The notes under the pieces: generated by a model
The model's database searches: none
What the model was told of the DNA's origin: nothing
Seen by the model: the letters and a program-made list of their open reading frames with translations, nothing else
Shown here: one piece after another, positions 17,396-28,652 of the stretch
How the letters are laid out: every line of letters starts with the position of its first letter
Position numbering within the stretch: the first letter of the stretch is position 1
Assembly (NCBI RefSeq): GCF_024699925.1
Contig: NZ_JAJOMX010000001.1
Span: 3,448,001-3,512,000 of the forward strand
From: Mesorhizobium sp. J428
GTDB lineage: Bacteria; Pseudomonadota; Alphaproteobacteria; Rhizobiales; Rhizobiaceae
DNA length: 64,000 nucleotides
Direction of reading: 5' to 3'
Position numbers and translations under genes: made by a program

Positions 17396-19213
17396 TCAGG
17401 CGAAGACGCTCGCGCCAGCCTCAGCCTGACCCACCATGGCCCGGAACGCGCCGAACAGCTCGCGCCCCATGCCGTAGCCATTGGCGGTGAGGTCGGCCGT
17501 CACGCAGGTGCGCGTGGCGATCTCCTCCGCCGACAGGAACACTTCGAGTGTGCCTTCCTCGCCGTCGAGACGGATCAGGTCGCCGTCGCGGATCTTGCCG
17601 ATCACGCCGCCGTCCAGCGCCTCGGGCGTCACGTGGATCGCCGACGGCACCTTGCCGGAGGCGCCCGACATGCGCCCGTCGGTCACCAGCGCCACCTTGT
17701 AGCCGCGGTCCTGCAGCACGCCGAGCACGGTGGTGAGCTTGTGCAGCTCCGGCATGCCGTTCGCCTTCGGCCCCTGGAAGCGCAGCACGGCGACGAAGTC
17801 CTTCTCGAGCTCGCCCGCCTTGAAGGCCGCGTTCATCTCCTCCTGGCTGTGGAAGACGATGGCCGGCGCCTCGACGCGCCGCCGCTCCGGCTTGACGGCG
17901 GAGGTCTTGGCGATGGCGAGGCCGATATTGCCCTTCAGAACCTTGAGCCCGCCGGTGGCTTGGAACGGCTTTGCCGAGGTCGCAAGCACCTTGTCGTCGC
18001 CGCTGATTGCGGGCGCGGGCTCGCGCACGACCGTGCCGTCCGCGCCGAGCTTGGCCTCGACCGCATAGGCCGCAAGTCCCTCGCCCCACACGGTCTGCAC
18101 ATCGTCGTGCAGGTAGCCGCCAGACAGAAGCTCGCGGATCAGGAACCCCATGCCGCCCGCAGCGTGGAAATGGTTCACGTCGGCCAGCCCGTTCGGATAG
18201 ACGCGAGCCAGGAGCGGCACGATGTCCGACAGGTCGGAGATGTCCTGCCAGGTCAGCCTGATTCCGGCCGCCTGCGCCATGGCGATGATATGCATTGTGT
18301 GGTTGGTCGAGCCGCCCGTCGCGTGCAGGCCGACGACGCCGTTAACGAAGGAGCGCTCGTCAATCATGCGCCCCACGGGCGTGTAGGCATTGCCGAGATG
18401 GGTGATGGCGAGTGCCCGCTTCGTCGCTTCCTTGGTGAGCGCGTCGCGCAGCGGCGTGCCGGGATTGACGAAGGAGGCGCCGGGCGTGTGCAGGCCCATG
18501 ATCTCCATCAGCATCTGGTTCGAGTTCGCGGTGCCGTAGAAGGTGCAGGTGCCGGGGCCGTGGTAGGATTTCGATTCCGCCTCAAGCAGTTCCGCGCGGC
18601 CGACCTTGCCCTCGGCATAGAGCTGACGCACGCGCGCCTTCTCGTCGTTCGGCAGGCCCGAGGTCATCGGCCCGGCCGGGATGAACACCGCCGGCAGGTG
18701 GCCGAAGGTCAGGGCGCCGATGACGAGGCCGGGCACGATCTTGTCGCAGACGCCGAGATAGACGGCGGCGTCGAACATATTGTGCGACAGGCCGACGGCA
18801 GTCGCCATCGCGATCACGTCGCGCGAGAACAGCGACAGCTCCATGCCCGGCTGGCCCTGGGTGACGCCGTCGCACATGGCCGGCACACCGCCCGCCACCT
18901 GTGCGATGCCGCCGGCCTCGCGCGCCGCCTGCTTGATGAGCTGCGGGAAGAATTCGAACGGCTGATGCGCCGACAGCATGTCGTTGTAGGAGGTGATGAC
19001 GCCGAGGTTCGGCACGACATCGCCGCCCAGCGCCACCTTCTCGTTCGGCGCGCAGACGGCAAAGCCGTGGGCGAGGTTGCCGCAGGATAGAACCGCTCGG
19101 TTGGCGCGATTGCCAGTGGCCGCCTCGACGCGGCCGAGATAGTCCTCGCGCAGCGGTCGCGACCGCTCGCGGATACGGTCCGTGATGGCTTCGATGGCTT
19201 TCAGGGCGGACAT
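17396..19213 (-). CDS. edd: Phosphogluconate dehydratase
   Basis: The 605-residue enzyme converts 6-phosphogluconate to 2-keto-3-deoxy-6-phosphogluconate in the Entner-Doudoroff pathway. Family hallmarks are visible: [62 protein letters not shown] and GGSTNHTMH, with Cys residues for the Fe-S cluster. The C-terminal half has the [23 protein letters not shown] segment. ATG 19213 gives the normal length; the frame runs upstream only as overlap with pgl. It is the last gene of zwf-pgl-edd, ten bases after pgl. Confidence 0.97.
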   Translation of the reverse strand: MSALKAIEAITDRIRERSRPLREDYLGRVEAATGNRANRAVLSCGNLAHGFAVCAPNEKVALGGDVVPNLGVITSYNDMLSAHQPFEFFPQLIKQAAREAGGIAQVAGGVPAMCDGVTQGQPGMELSLFSRDVIAMATAVGLSHNMFDAAVYLGVCDKIVPGLVIGALTFGHLPAVFIPAGPMTSGLPNDEKARVRQLYAEGKVGRAELLEAESKSYHGPGTCTFYGTANSNQMLMEIMGLHTPGASFVNPGTPLRDALTKEATKRALAITHLGNAYTPVGRMIDERSFVNGVVGLHATGGSTNHTMHIIAMAQAAGIRLTWQDISDLSDIVPLLARVYPNGLADVNHFHAAGGMGFLIRELLSGGYLHDDVQTVWGEGLAAYAVEAKLGADGTVVREPAPAISGDDKVLATSAKPFQATGGLKVLKGNIGLAIAKTSAVKPERRRVEAPAIVFHSQEEMNAAFKAGELEKDFVAVLRFQGPKANGMPELHKLTTVLGVLQDRGYKVALVTDGRMSGASGKVPSAIHVTPEALDGGVIGKIRDGDLIRLDGEEGTLEVFLSAEEIATRTCVTADLTANGYGMGRELFGAFRAMVGQAEAGASVFA

Positions 19214-19223
19214 GGCGGATCTC

Positions 19224-19928
19224 CTACGGAGCCCAGTAGATATCGATCGGTGCTGCTGCGGCGTCGAAAACGCGGGCGATGGGAAGCCTGGGCGCGGCCT
19301 GCGCCAGCGCCCGCTCGAGGACAATCTTCTTCGCCTCCCCCTCGATATGGAGCGCGAGGAGGCCGGCGTCCACGAGAAGCGGCAGGGTAAGCGTGATGCG
19401 CGGCTCGCCGCCGGATGGGGCATCGACGGACATGACGCGCCGCGGCTGCGACGGGTCGGTCAGCGCGTCGAGGTTGGGCGCGTCGGGGAAGAAGGAGGCG
19501 GTGTGGCCATCGGCGCCCATGCCGAGCACGACGGCGTCGAGCCGGGGGCCGAGCAGGGCGACGGCAGCATCGGCACCGTTGGCGGCTGCCTCGGCTGTGG
19601 CGGTGTCCGAATAAAGGCCGACGAACCGCGCCAGCCGCGCCTCGTTCCTCAGCAACTTCTCCCTGACCAGACGCTCGTTGGAGCGCTCGGAGGCGGGCGG
19701 GACGAAGCGCTCGTCCACCAGCGTCACGACGACCTTCGTCCAGTCGAGTTCCTTGCGCGACAGGGCGTCGAAGAACAGCGCCGGCGTCGTGCCGCCGGAG
19801 ACGGCAAGCGTTGCGCCGTCCTTCGCCTCGATCGCCGCGCGCAGGCGATCGGCGACGGTCGCGGCAAGCGCGGAGGCGAGCGCGTCACGCGTCTCGAATG
19901 CCCGCCACCATGCCTTGCGCGATCCCAT
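19224..19928 (-). CDS. pgl: 6-Phosphogluconolactonase
   Basis: The 234-residue enzyme hydrolyses 6-phosphogluconolactone. It has the [17 protein letters not shown] phosphate-binding segment, [22 protein letters not shown], and [15 protein letters not shown], all typical of the DevB/SOL family. The ATG at 19928 overlaps the zwf stop (ATGA), so the two genes are translationally coupled. The frame continues upstream to 20069, but that part is antisense-free overlap inside zwf and is not conserved. Confidence 0.95.
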   Translation of the reverse strand: MGSRKAWWRAFETRDALASALAATVADRLRAAIEAKDGATLAVSGGTTPALFFDALSRKELDWTKVVVTLVDERFVPPASERSNERLVREKLLRNEARLARFVGLYSDTATAEAAANGADAAVALLGPRLDAVVLGMGADGHTASFFPDAPNLDALTDPSQPRRVMSVDAPSGGEPRITLTLPLLVDAGLLALHIEGEAKKIVLERALAQAAPRLPIARVFDAAAAPIDIYWAP

Positions 19929-21397
19929 CAGGTGCTCTCGTGCCAGGTCCTGCCGTCGCGCTCGATCAGCGCGATGGCAGAGGAGGGGCCCCAGGTGCCG
20001 GACGTATAGCCCTGCGTCTCCTGCAGGTTCTCGGCCCATGCGCCCTGGATAGGGTCGATCCACTTCCACGCGGCCTCGACCTCGTCGCGGCGCATGAACA
20101 GCGTCTGGTTGCCGCGCACCACGTCCATCACCAGCCGCTCATAGGCGTCGGGGTTCCGCTCCTGGAAGGACTGGGCGAAGCTCATGTCGAGGGCGATGTT
20201 GCGCAGCCGCATGCCGCCGGGGCCGGGGTCCTTGATCATGATCCACTGCTTCACGCCCTCGTCGGGCTGCAGGCGGATAACGAGCTGGTTCGCCAGGATG
20301 CGGCCGGCATTGTCGCCGAAGATCGAGTGCGGGATGTGCTTGAACTCGATGACGATCTCGGACACGCGGGTCGCGAGCCGCTTGCCGGTGCGCAGGTAGA
20401 ACGGCACGCCGGCCCAGCGCCAGTTCTCGATCTCGGCCTTGATCGCCACGAAGGTCTCGGTCGAGCTCTGCGCGCCGAGTTCCTCCTGATAGCCCTTCAC
20501 CGCGCCGCCGGCCGAGGCACCTGCGCGATACTGGCCGCGGACGGTCATCTTGGGCGCTTCCTGGCCGTTGATGCGCTTCAGCGAGCGAAGCACCTTCAGC
20601 TTCTCGTCGCGCACCGCGTCGGCATCCATCGAGGAGGGCGCTTCCATGGCGACGAGGCAGAGGAGCTGCAGGATATGGTTCTGCACCATGTCGCGCAGCG
20701 CGCCGGCCTTGTCGTAGTAGCCGATGCGGTCCTCCAGGCCGACCGTCTCGGCGACGGTGATCTGGACGTGGTCGATATGCGCCGAATTCCACAGCGGCTC
20801 GTAGAGCATGTTGGCGAAGCGCAGCGCCATCAGGTTCTGCACCGTCTCCTTGCCCAGATAGTGGTCGATGCGGAAGATCTGCTGCTCGTCGAAATAGCTG
20901 CCGATCTGGTCGTTCAGCGCCTGGGCGGAGGCAAGGTCGCGGCCGATGGGCTTCTCGACGACGATGCGGCTGTTCTTGCAGATCAGCCCGCTGCCCTTCA
21001 AATGCTTGGCGATGTCGCCGAACAGCGCCGGCGCGACCGCCATGTAGAACACCCGGATGCGTTCGCTGTCGCCGACCTGCTTCTTGATGGCGTCGAAGCC
21101 TTCACCGGTCTTGCCGTCGGCTGCGATGTAGGAGAGGCGGGCGAGGAAGGTGTCGAGCTCCTGTGCGTCGATCTCGTTCGCCTTGACATGGTCGGTGATC
21201 GCCTTCCTGGCGAACTCGCGGTACTCCTTGTGCGTCATCTTCGCACGCGAGGTGCCGATGATCCGTGTCGGCTCGGTGAACTGGCCCGCGCGTTGGCGCT
21301 GATAGAGCGCCGGCAGCAGCTTGCGCTCGGCGAGGTCGCCGGTGCCGCCGAAGGCGATGAAGTCGAAAGGTTCGACGGGGATGATCTGGCTGGTCAT
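19928..21397 (-). CDS. zwf: Glucose-6-phosphate 1-dehydrogenase
   Basis: The 489-residue enzyme oxidises glucose-6-phosphate with NADP. It has the GGTGDLAERKLLPALY nucleotide motif near the N-terminus, the RIDHYLGKETVQNLMALRFAN active-site segment with the catalytic His, and VVEKPIGRD. The length is normal. It is the first gene of zwf-pgl-edd, the standard rhizobial arrangement, and is divergent from the aldehyde dehydrogenase gene. Regulation by a HexR-type repressor would be expected. Confidence 0.97.
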   Translation of the reverse strand: MTSQIIPVEPFDFIAFGGTGDLAERKLLPALYQRQRAGQFTEPTRIIGTSRAKMTHKEYREFARKAITDHVKANEIDAQELDTFLARLSYIAADGKTGEGFDAIKKQVGDSERIRVFYMAVAPALFGDIAKHLKGSGLICKNSRIVVEKPIGRDLASAQALNDQIGSYFDEQQIFRIDHYLGKETVQNLMALRFANMLYEPLWNSAHIDHVQITVAETVGLEDRIGYYDKAGALRDMVQNHILQLLCLVAMEAPSSMDADAVRDEKLKVLRSLKRINGQEAPKMTVRGQYRAGASAGGAVKGYQEELGAQSSTETFVAIKAEIENWRWAGVPFYLRTGKRLATRVSEIVIEFKHIPHSIFGDNAGRILANQLVIRLQPDEGVKQWIMIKDPGPGGMRLRNIALDMSFAQSFQERNPDAYERLVMDVVRGNQTLFMRRDEVEAAWKWIDPIQGAWAENLQETQGYTSGTWGPSSAIALIERDGRTWHEST

Positions 21398-21444
21398 GCT
21401 GTGCCCGCTGTCTGTTCCGGAGCGCTCCGGCCCTCGTATAATCT

Positions 21445-21452
21445 AATCGATT
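21445..21452. promoter_or_regulatory. Palindrome AATCGATT upstream of zwf
   Basis: The 8-base perfect palindrome lies in the AT-rich centre of the zwf/aldehyde dehydrogenase divergent region, 48 bases from the zwf start. It could be the core of an operator for the zwf-pgl-edd operon, but I cannot match it to a known consensus. Confidence 0.25.
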
Positions 21453-21589
21453 TAAAGTTCCTAGTCCCGCCGGAGCGATTGCTTCAGCTTGACACTGCCC
21501 GAGGGAGGGTCTTCTCCTGCGGCACCCCGGCCCGGCGCTATTGCAGTGCAGCATACCGCGCGGCCGGTGAAAAGCGAAAAGGAGCCGAT

Positions 21590-23065
21590 ATGGGCACCCA
21601 CCTGTCTCGAACCGTCGCCGAGGGCGTCGCCTTCATGCAGATCATCGACGGCAAGCCGACCGACGCGCTGTCGGGCGCGCGCATCGACGTGGCTTCCCCC
21701 TCGGACGGCAAGGTGTTTGCCTCGATTCCCGCCTCGGGCGAGGCGGATGTCGACCGCGCCGTTCGCTCGGCGCGCAAGGCCTTCGACGAGGGCCCCTGGG
21801 GTCGCATGCCGGCGGTCGAGCGCGGCCGCTGCCTGACGCGGCTGTTCCAGCTGGTCGAGAGCCACGGCACGGAGCTTGCCGCGCTCGAATCGCGCGACAC
21901 GGGCAAGCCGATCCGGCAGGGCAGGGCGGACATCACCGCCACCATGCGCTACTACGAATTCTACGGCGGCGCGGGCGACAAGATCCACGGCGACACGATC
22001 CCCTTCCTGCCCGGCTATACTGCGCTGACGCTGCGCGAGCCACACGGCGTCGTCGCCGGCATCATTCCCTGGAACTACCCGCTGCAGATTCTTGCGCGCG
22101 TGCTGGGCGCGGCGCTCGCCATGGGCAACACGCTGGTCGCCAAGCCGGCCGAGGACGCCTCGCTGACCGCCATCCGCATCGCCGAGCTGGCGCTGGAGGC
22201 GGGCATTCCGCCGGGCGTCGTCAACGTCGTCACCGGCTACGGCCGCGAAGCGGGCGCGGCCCTTTCGGCCCATCCGGGCGTCGACTACGTCACCTTCACC
22301 GGCTCGCCGCTTACCGGCACGGCGATCCAGCAGGCGGCCGCGATCAACAACCGTGGCGTGACGATGGAGCTCGGCGGCAAGTCGCCGCAGATCGTCTTCG
22401 CCGACGCCGACATCGAGGCGGCCGTTCCTGTGCTCGTCAACGCCATCATCCAGAACGGCGGCCAGACCTGCTCGGCCGGCAGCCGTGTGCTGGTGGAGCG
22501 TCCCGCCTACGAGCAGGTCGCGTCTGCGCTGGCGGAGCGCTTCTCGGCGCTGGTCGCGGGTCCCCACGACGCCGACCTCGACCTCGGCGCGCTGATCAAC
22601 CCGAAACAGCGCGACCGCGTCGCCGGCATGATCGCCGCGGCTGAGGAGGCGGGTGTGTCGGTGCTCGCCCGCGGCTCCGTCGCGAAGGATGCGCCGGCCA
22701 GCGGCTGGTACCAGGCGCCGGTGCTGTTCGGCTCCGTCGATCCCGCCGCGACGATCGCGCAGGAGGAGGTGTTCGGCCCCGTTCTCGCGCTCTCCCCCTT
22801 CGACGGCGAGGAGGACGCGATCCGGATCGCCAACGGCACCGAGTTCGGCCTCGTCGCGGGCGTGTGGACGAAGGACGGCGCGTGCCAGCACCGAGTCGCC
22901 AAGCGCGTCCGCGCCGGGCAGGTCTTCGTCAACGGCTATGGTGCGGGCGGCGGTGTCGAACTGCCCTTTGGCGGCTTCAAGAAGTCCGGCCATGGCCGCG
23001 AGAAGGGTTTTGAGGCGCTCTACGACATGAGCGCGACGAAGACGATCGTCTTCAATCACGGATGA
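21590..23065 (+). CDS. NAD(P)-dependent aldehyde dehydrogenase
   Basis: The 491-residue protein is a typical ALDH superfamily member: IIPWNYPLQILARVLGAALAMGNTLVAKPAE for cofactor binding, FTGSPLTG, the general-base MELGGKSPQ and the catalytic Cys in NGGQTCSAGSRV. It resembles betaine aldehyde dehydrogenases and related catabolic ALDHs. ATG 21590 has AAAAGGAG at ideal spacing. The frame happens to stay open far upstream across the antisense of zwf and pgl, but that is not coding. It overlaps the downstream SDR by four bases, so both act in one catabolic step pair. Confidence 0.92.
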   Translation: MGTHLSRTVAEGVAFMQIIDGKPTDALSGARIDVASPSDGKVFASIPASGEADVDRAVRSARKAFDEGPWGRMPAVERGRCLTRLFQLVESHGTELAALESRDTGKPIRQGRADITATMRYYEFYGGAGDKIHGDTIPFLPGYTALTLREPHGVVAGIIPWNYPLQILARVLGAALAMGNTLVAKPAEDASLTAIRIAELALEAGIPPGVVNVVTGYGREAGAALSAHPGVDYVTFTGSPLTGTAIQQAAAINNRGVTMELGGKSPQIVFADADIEAAVPVLVNAIIQNGGQTCSAGSRVLVERPAYEQVASALAERFSALVAGPHDADLDLGALINPKQRDRVAGMIAAAEEAGVSVLARGSVAKDAPASGWYQAPVLFGSVDPAATIAQEEVFGPVLALSPFDGEEDAIRIANGTEFGLVAGVWTKDGACQHRVAKRVRAGQVFVNGYGAGGGVELPFGGFKKSGHGREKGFEALYDMSATKTIVFNHG

Positions 23066-23814
23066 GCAGTCGCCTCGAGAACAAGGTCGCGATCGTCACC
23101 GGAGCGGCCTCGGGCTTCGGCGAGGGCATGGCGCGGCGCTTCGCGGAAGAAGGCGCGAAGGTCGTGGTCGCCGACCTCAACGCGATGGGCGCCGAGCGCG
23201 TCGCGTCCGAGATCGGCGGGAGCGCCATCGCCGTCGGCACGGACGTCACCGTGCGCGCCGAGATCGACGAACTGGTCTACGCGGCCATGCAGGCATTCGG
23301 CCGGGTCGACATCATGGTGAACAATGCCGGCTTCACCCACCGCAGCGGCAGCCTCATCGACGTGGACGAGGAGACGTTCGACCTCATCGCCGACGTCAAC
23401 ATGAAGGCGGTTTACTTCTCGACACTCGCCGTCGTGCCGATCATGGAGCGGCAAGGCGGCGGCTCGATCATTACGACCGCGTCGACATCCGGCATCAGGC
23501 CTCAGGCGGGCCTGACCTGGTACAATGCTTCGAAAGGCTGGGCGATCACCGCGACAAAGTCGATGGCGCTGGAACTCGCGCCGAAGAAGATCCGCGTCAA
23601 CTGCCTGTGCCCTGTGTCGGGCGACACTCCGATGCTCGCCCGCTTCATGGGCGGCGACACGCCCGAAATTCGCGCGGAGATCCGCGCCGCCATTCCGCTT
23701 GGCCGGCTGTCCACGCCGCTGGACGTCGCCAATGCCGCGCTCTGGCTCGCTTCGGACGAGGCGGCCTTCATCACCGGCGTCGCGCTCGAGGTCGACGGCG
23801 GCTTCGACATCTAG
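23062..23814 (+). CDS. SDR-family oxidoreductase
   Basis: The 250-residue protein is a classical SDR: TGAASGFGEGMARRF binds cofactor, NNAG is present, and the active site is complete (Ser in TTASTSG, then YNASK). It ends with the usual ITGVALEVDGGFDI. The start overlaps the aldehyde dehydrogenase stop (ATGA), so they are coupled. An alcohol or keto substrate feeding the dehydrogenase is likely; the compound is unknown. Confidence 0.9.
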   Translation: MSSRLENKVAIVTGAASGFGEGMARRFAEEGAKVVVADLNAMGAERVASEIGGSAIAVGTDVTVRAEIDELVYAAMQAFGRVDIMVNNAGFTHRSGSLIDVDEETFDLIADVNMKAVYFSTLAVVPIMERQGGGSIITTASTSGIRPQAGLTWYNASKGWAITATKSMALELAPKKIRVNCLCPVSGDTPMLARFMGGDTPEIRAEIRAAIPLGRLSTPLDVANAALWLASDEAAFITGVALEVDGGFDI

Positions 23815-23821
23815 CCGGGCT

Positions 23822-24061
23822 TCAACCTTCGACTTCCGTCTCCGGGCGGTCGCTGCCGGCGGCGTGTTCGGTGCGCCAGGCGCCTGAACTGTCCTGATAT
23901 TCGATTTCCGCGTCGCGTCCGCCGAGCCTGTGCTCGTTTGCTGCCGCGAGCGCGGCGTTGCGCGCGCTGTCGTGGTTCGGAAACGTCTCGGAAAACACGT
24001 CGCCGACCTTGTAGGCCCAGCCGCCGTCATGCTGGACGACGCGATATACGATACCTGGCAT
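23822..24061 (-). CDS. DUF2188 small protein
   Basis: The 79-residue protein reads [20 protein letters not shown], then [26 protein letters not shown] and [16 protein letters not shown], which is the DUF2188 pattern. Members are short, widespread and of unknown function. The ATG at 24061 is the only sensible start; the frame extends upstream across the antisense of the CobW gene. It is divergent from cobW, so the Zur-like box may influence both. Confidence 0.8.
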   Translation of the reverse strand: MPGIVYRVVQHDGGWAYKVGDVFSETFPNHDSARNAALAAANEHRLGGRDAEIEYQDSSGAWRTEHAAGSDRPETEVEG

Positions 24062-24170
24062 TGCTACACTCCTGCGTTTCCGCACCAACAGCATCGGAGC
24101 CGGTGCGGTTCCCTCCGGAATATGGATCGGCGCGGCTGTCTTCACAATGCTCGCCGGATGGGTTAAGCGA

Positions 24171-24190
24171 TGTAATGTAATAACATTACA
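24171..24190. promoter_or_regulatory. Zur-like operator
   Basis: TGTAATGTAATAACATTACA has two perfect 8-base inverted halves (TGTAATGT/ACATTACA) around AATA. It closely resembles zinc-uptake-regulator boxes and sits immediately before a CobW (COG0523) gene, a classic Zur target. Repression under zinc sufficiency is the likely role. Confidence 0.75.
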
Positions 24191-24203
24191 AATCGAGGCT
24201 CCC

Positions 24204-25403
<1,200 letters not shown>

Positions 25404-25495
25404 CGCAGCGGAACGGTTGACGCGGGCAGCGCGCTGGTTTCTTTGGCGGCCCCGGCTATATTTGCTGGAAAAACGCGGGGAAACGGGAAACGCGC

Positions 25496-26614
25496 ATGCA
25501 CAGGGTCGCCATCACCGGCACGGGCATCTTCACGCCCGACGAGGTCATCACCAATGCGGAACTGGTGGCCTCCTACAACGAATATGCACGCCGCCAGAAC
25601 GAGGAGCATGCCGACGAGATCGCGGCGGGCAGCCGCGAGCCGATGCCGATGTCCAGCGAAGAGTTCATCTTCAAGGCCTCCGGCATCGAGCGGCGCCATG
25701 TGATGAACAAGTCTGGCGTGCTGGATCCCGACCGGATGATGCCGAAGCTCAGGCCCCGCGCGGACGAGGAACTGTCGATCATGGCCGAGATCGCGGTGGA
25801 CGCGGCGAACAAGGCGCTGGCGCAGGCCGGGCGCACAGCAGGCGAGGTGGATGCCGTGATCTGCGCGGCGTCGAACCACGAGCGCGCCTATCCGGCGATC
25901 GCGGTGGAGATCCAGCAGGCGCTGGGCATCAAGGGCTTCGCCTTCGACATGAACGTCGCCTGTTCCTCGGCGACCTTCGGCATACAGGCCGCCGCCGACA
26001 TGATCCGCTGCGGCTCGGCGCGTTCGATCCTGATGGTCAATCCGGAGATCACCTCGGGCCACCAGGAATGGCGCGACCGCGACTGCCATTTCATCTTCGG
26101 CGACGTCTGCACCGCCGTGCTGATGGAGCGCGTCGACGGCGAGGTGCCGGGCGCATGGGAGATCCTGTCGACACGCCTCGTCACGGAGTTCTCCAACAAC
26201 ATCCGCAACAACAACGGCTTCCTGCGCCGCACGCACGACCAGATGGGCGAGCGCCGCGACATGCAGTTCATGCAGGAGGGCCGCAAGGTCTTCAAGCAGG
26301 TGGTGCCGATGGTGGCCGAGCTGATGCTGGGACATCTCGCCGACGAGGGCATGAAGCCGTCCGACCTGAGCCGCATGTGGCTGCACCAGGCCAACAAGAA
26401 CATGAACGACTTCATCGGCCAGAAGGTGCTTGGCCGCGAGCCGTCGCGCGAGGAACAGCCGAACGTGCTGCAGGACTATGCGAACACGTCGTCGGCCGGC
26501 TCGATCATCGCCTTCTCCAAGTTCTCGGACGACCTGCCCGCCGGCAGCCGCGGCGTCATCTGCTCCTTCGGCGCCGGCTATTCGGCCGGCAGCGTGATCG
26601 TTCAGCGGATGTGA
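25496..26614 (+). CDS. Beta-ketoacyl-ACP synthase III-like enzyme
   Basis: The 372-residue protein belongs to the thiolase-like FabH superfamily. The nucleophile is the Cys in [14 protein letters not shown], the His is in WLHQANKNM and the Asn is in [16 protein letters not shown]. It has a longer N-terminal region than FabH, with SGIERRHV. It could condense an acyl-CoA with malonyl-ACP, or be a non-housekeeping KAS III-like condensing enzyme. No other fatty-acid genes are adjacent. The next gene starts six bases later, so they are coupled. Confidence 0.85.
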   Translation: MHRVAITGTGIFTPDEVITNAELVASYNEYARRQNEEHADEIAAGSREPMPMSSEEFIFKASGIERRHVMNKSGVLDPDRMMPKLRPRADEELSIMAEIAVDAANKALAQAGRTAGEVDAVICAASNHERAYPAIAVEIQQALGIKGFAFDMNVACSSATFGIQAAADMIRCGSARSILMVNPEITSGHQEWRDRDCHFIFGDVCTAVLMERVDGEVPGAWEILSTRLVTEFSNNIRNNNGFLRRTHDQMGERRDMQFMQEGRKVFKQVVPMVAELMLGHLADEGMKPSDLSRMWLHQANKNMNDFIGQKVLGREPSREEQPNVLQDYANTSSAGSIIAFSKFSDDLPAGSRGVICSFGAGYSAGSVIVQRM

Positions 26615-26619
26615 CGCCG

Positions 26620-27183
26620 ATGGCCGCCGATCAACCCCGCAGCGCGCGCGAAAAGATGGCGGCGGGCGAGTGGTACAGCTTCTGGGACCCGGAGCTGACG
26701 GCGCTGCGCGAGCGGGCGCAGGAGGCGATCTTCGAGCACAACACCCTGCCGCCGTCGAAGCGCGGCAACATCGCGCCCGCGCTGGCCGCCATCCTCGGCG
26801 CGGTCGGCGAGGGCTGCCGCATCGAGCAGCCGTTCCATTGCGCCTACGGCGTCAACATCGCGATGGGAGACGGCGCCTACATGAACTTCGGCTGCGTCGT
26901 CCTCGATCATGGCGGCGTCGCAATAGGCCGCAAGGCGATGATCGGGCCGCGGGTGCAGATCTACACGGTGGAGCACCACAGGGAGCCTGAACCGCGCAAT
27001 GCCGGCATGGAGATCGCCCGGCCGGTGGTGATCGGCGACAATGTCTGGATCGGCGGCGGCGCGATCATTCTCGGCGGCGTGACGATCGGCGACGGCGCGA
27101 TCATCGCCGCCGGCTCGGTCGTTACCCGCGACGTTCCGCCCGGGGCCACCGTGGCCGGCAACCCGGCGCGGGCGGTCGGGTAG
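26620..27183 (+). CDS. Sugar O-acetyltransferase, hexapeptide-repeat (maltose acetyltransferase type)
   Basis: The 187-residue protein has the N-terminal Mac domain ([24 protein letters not shown]) and a left-handed beta-helix of hexapeptide repeats ([33 protein letters not shown]). The catalytic His lies in [13 protein letters not shown]. It uses acetyl-CoA to acetylate a sugar or related hydroxyl in the cytoplasm. It starts six bases after the KAS III-like gene; a GTG at 26611 is an alternative start. Whether the two act on one product is unknown. Confidence 0.9.
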   Translation: MAADQPRSAREKMAAGEWYSFWDPELTALRERAQEAIFEHNTLPPSKRGNIAPALAAILGAVGEGCRIEQPFHCAYGVNIAMGDGAYMNFGCVVLDHGGVAIGRKAMIGPRVQIYTVEHHREPEPRNAGMEIARPVVIGDNVWIGGGAIILGGVTIGDGAIIAAGSVVTRDVPPGATVAGNPARAVG

Positions 27184-27195
27184 GCGCCCGGACGC

Positions 27196-27696
27196 CTAGC
27201 GCGCGACGATCAGCGCCCAGTAGCGCCGGTCTCCCTCGCCCTTGGCGGAGGCCAGTCCGAAGCGGGTGAAGCGGGGGTCGAGCATGTTGCGCCGGTGGCC
27301 CGGCGAATTGACCCAGGCCTTGAAGAGACCTTCGAGTCCGAACCGGCCATAGGCGATGTTCTCGGCGGCGGCCGTTTCGACGCCGTTACCACGCACGCGG
27401 GTGAGGAAATCCTTTCCCCGGCCGGTCGTGTGCTTCATCCTGCCGGCTGCGGCCATCAGTTCGGCCTGCTGGCGCGCGGCGGCCTCAAGCCGGCTGTCGG
27501 GGGCGAGCGGGGAGAGGCCCGCGCCCTTGCGGATGGCAGCGAGATGTTGCTCCGCGGTGGCATTCGCGCCGGCGCCCTCGACCCTGAGCAGCGAGATCGA
27601 CTGGCACCCCGAGAGCACCAGCACCATCATCAACGCCATCGCGACGCCGAGGGGCCAGAAAATCTTCGCTACTGTCTTGGTCACAACTCTACCCAC
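27196..27696 (-). CDS. CAP/SCP-domain lipoprotein
   Basis: The 166-residue protein has a hydrophobic leader ending in a lipobox (VLVLSGC), so it is probably lipid-anchored. The rest is a CAP (CRISP/PR-1) domain: HLAAIRKGAGLSPLAPDSRLEAAARQQAELMAA, then ENIAYG and AWVNSPGHRRNMLDPRFTRFGLA. Bacterial CAP proteins lack a firmly known activity. It converges on the acetyltransferase, and its promoter region is shared with the downstream small secreted protein. Confidence 0.88.
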   Translation of the reverse strand: MGRVVTKTVAKIFWPLGVAMALMMVLVLSGCQSISLLRVEGAGANATAEQHLAAIRKGAGLSPLAPDSRLEAAARQQAELMAAAGRMKHTTGRGKDFLTRVRGNGVETAAAENIAYGRFGLEGLFKAWVNSPGHRRNMLDPRFTRFGLASAKGEGDRRYWALIVAR

Positions 27697-27904
27697 TCAT
27701 GCACTGCGGCTTCCAAGAGCGCCGGATCATGGCTTTTTGCGGATCACCGAAGCAGCGGCAGCCGGGCTCCGTGCCCGGCGATGAACTTCTTGTGACAATC
27801 CGTGATGGCCGTGCCGGAAACTTGCCCGTGAAAGCACCCGTATCCAGGTCAACCGCCCAATGATGGACGGGGAACACTGATCCAAGGTTAACAGGAGAGA
27901 AACC

Positions 27905-28123
27905 ATGACCAAGTTTGCACTCGCCGCCGCGCTGACCCTCATCGCCGGCTCCGCTTTCGCGCAGGAAGTTCCGTTCTGGATCGTCGACGGCGATGTCGTC
28001 TACACCGGCCAGACCACCGCCGATGGGGCGGCTTTCACGGGAAATGCCTCCGCAACGGCGCGCTCGGGATTCATGCTCGACGGCGGCAACGTCAACTGGG
28101 ACCAGAACTACAGCGGCAGGTAA
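27905..28123 (+). CDS. Small secreted protein A (paralogue of 28311-28631)
   Basis: The 72-residue protein has a clear signal peptide with cleavage after AFA (TLIAGSAFA/QEVP). The mature part starts QEVPFWIVDGDVVYTGQ and ends GGNVNWDQNYSGR. Both ends recur in the next gene. I do not recognise a domain. An AGGAGAG precedes the ATG, and a strong stem-loop follows at 28153. It is expected in the periplasm or outside. Function unknown. Confidence 0.8.
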   Translation: MTKFALAAALTLIAGSAFAQEVPFWIVDGDVVYTGQTTADGAAFTGNASATARSGFMLDGGNVNWDQNYSGR

Positions 28124-28152
28124 GCCTTCGCAGCATCGGCCCTCGGCGTCGA

Positions 28153-28176
28153 ACGCCCGCCATCAGGCGGGCGTTC
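28153..28176 (+). terminator. Stem-loop terminator after small secreted protein A
   Basis: AACGCCCGCC and GGCGGGCGTT form a perfect 10-bp stem with an ATCA loop, 30 bases after the stop. The T-run is short, so termination may be moderate. Confidence 0.65.
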
Positions 28177-28310
28177 GTGCGTCCGGGCTGGGCCGGCCTT
28201 GCCGGCGGGACATCCGGCCGCGTTGTGATGAAACCCGATCGCCTCCCGTACATTGAACAGGCAGACCGTTGCAGATCGGTCGACGAATCCGAAACGGAAA
28301 GGAGACTATC

Positions 28311-28631
28311 ATGAAGAAGATCATTCTCGCCGCCGCGATCACCGCCGCCGCCGCGGGCGCGGCCTTCGCTCAGGAAGCGCCCTTCACCGTCATGAACGGC
28401 GAGGTGAAATATCCCGGCCAGATGGAGCGATACGAGCCGCGCGGTCCGTATTATGGCAATGCCTACTATGGCGACGCCTACGCACAGGTTCCCTCCAGCT
28501 ACTACGTCGAGGAGCCCGGCTACATGATGGAGCCGCGTTATTCCTACGAACGCGCGCCGTCCAACGCCCCGGGCATCTACGCTTTCGACGGGCTGAACCT
28601 GAACAACGACCAGAATTACAGCGGCAAGTAG
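28311..28631 (+). CDS. Small secreted protein B, Tyr-rich insert
   Basis: The 106-residue protein has a signal peptide (AAAAGAAFA/QEAP). The mature N-terminus QEAPFTVMNGEVKYPGQ and C-terminus DGLNLNNDQNYSGK match those of the preceding small protein. Between them lies a Tyr/Pro/Gly-rich stretch of about 50 residues (YYGNAYYGDAYAQVPSSYYV and onward) absent from the first. No known domain is seen. GGAAAGGAG precedes ATG 28311. Likely periplasmic or extracellular; function unknown. Confidence 0.82.
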   Translation: MKKIILAAAITAAAAGAAFAQEAPFTVMNGEVKYPGQMERYEPRGPYYGNAYYGDAYAQVPSSYYVEEPGYMMEPRYSYERAPSNAPGIYAFDGLNLNNDQNYSGK

Positions 28632-28652
28632 TGCGCTGCAGTCGAATGGTCG

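Noticed and set aside
19811..21589. A 1084-residue open frame that joins antisense of pgl and zwf to the aldehyde dehydrogenase
   Set aside because: The upstream part is antisense to two well-conserved genes and has no family similarity. The aldehyde dehydrogenase has its own ribosome site at 21577-21584.
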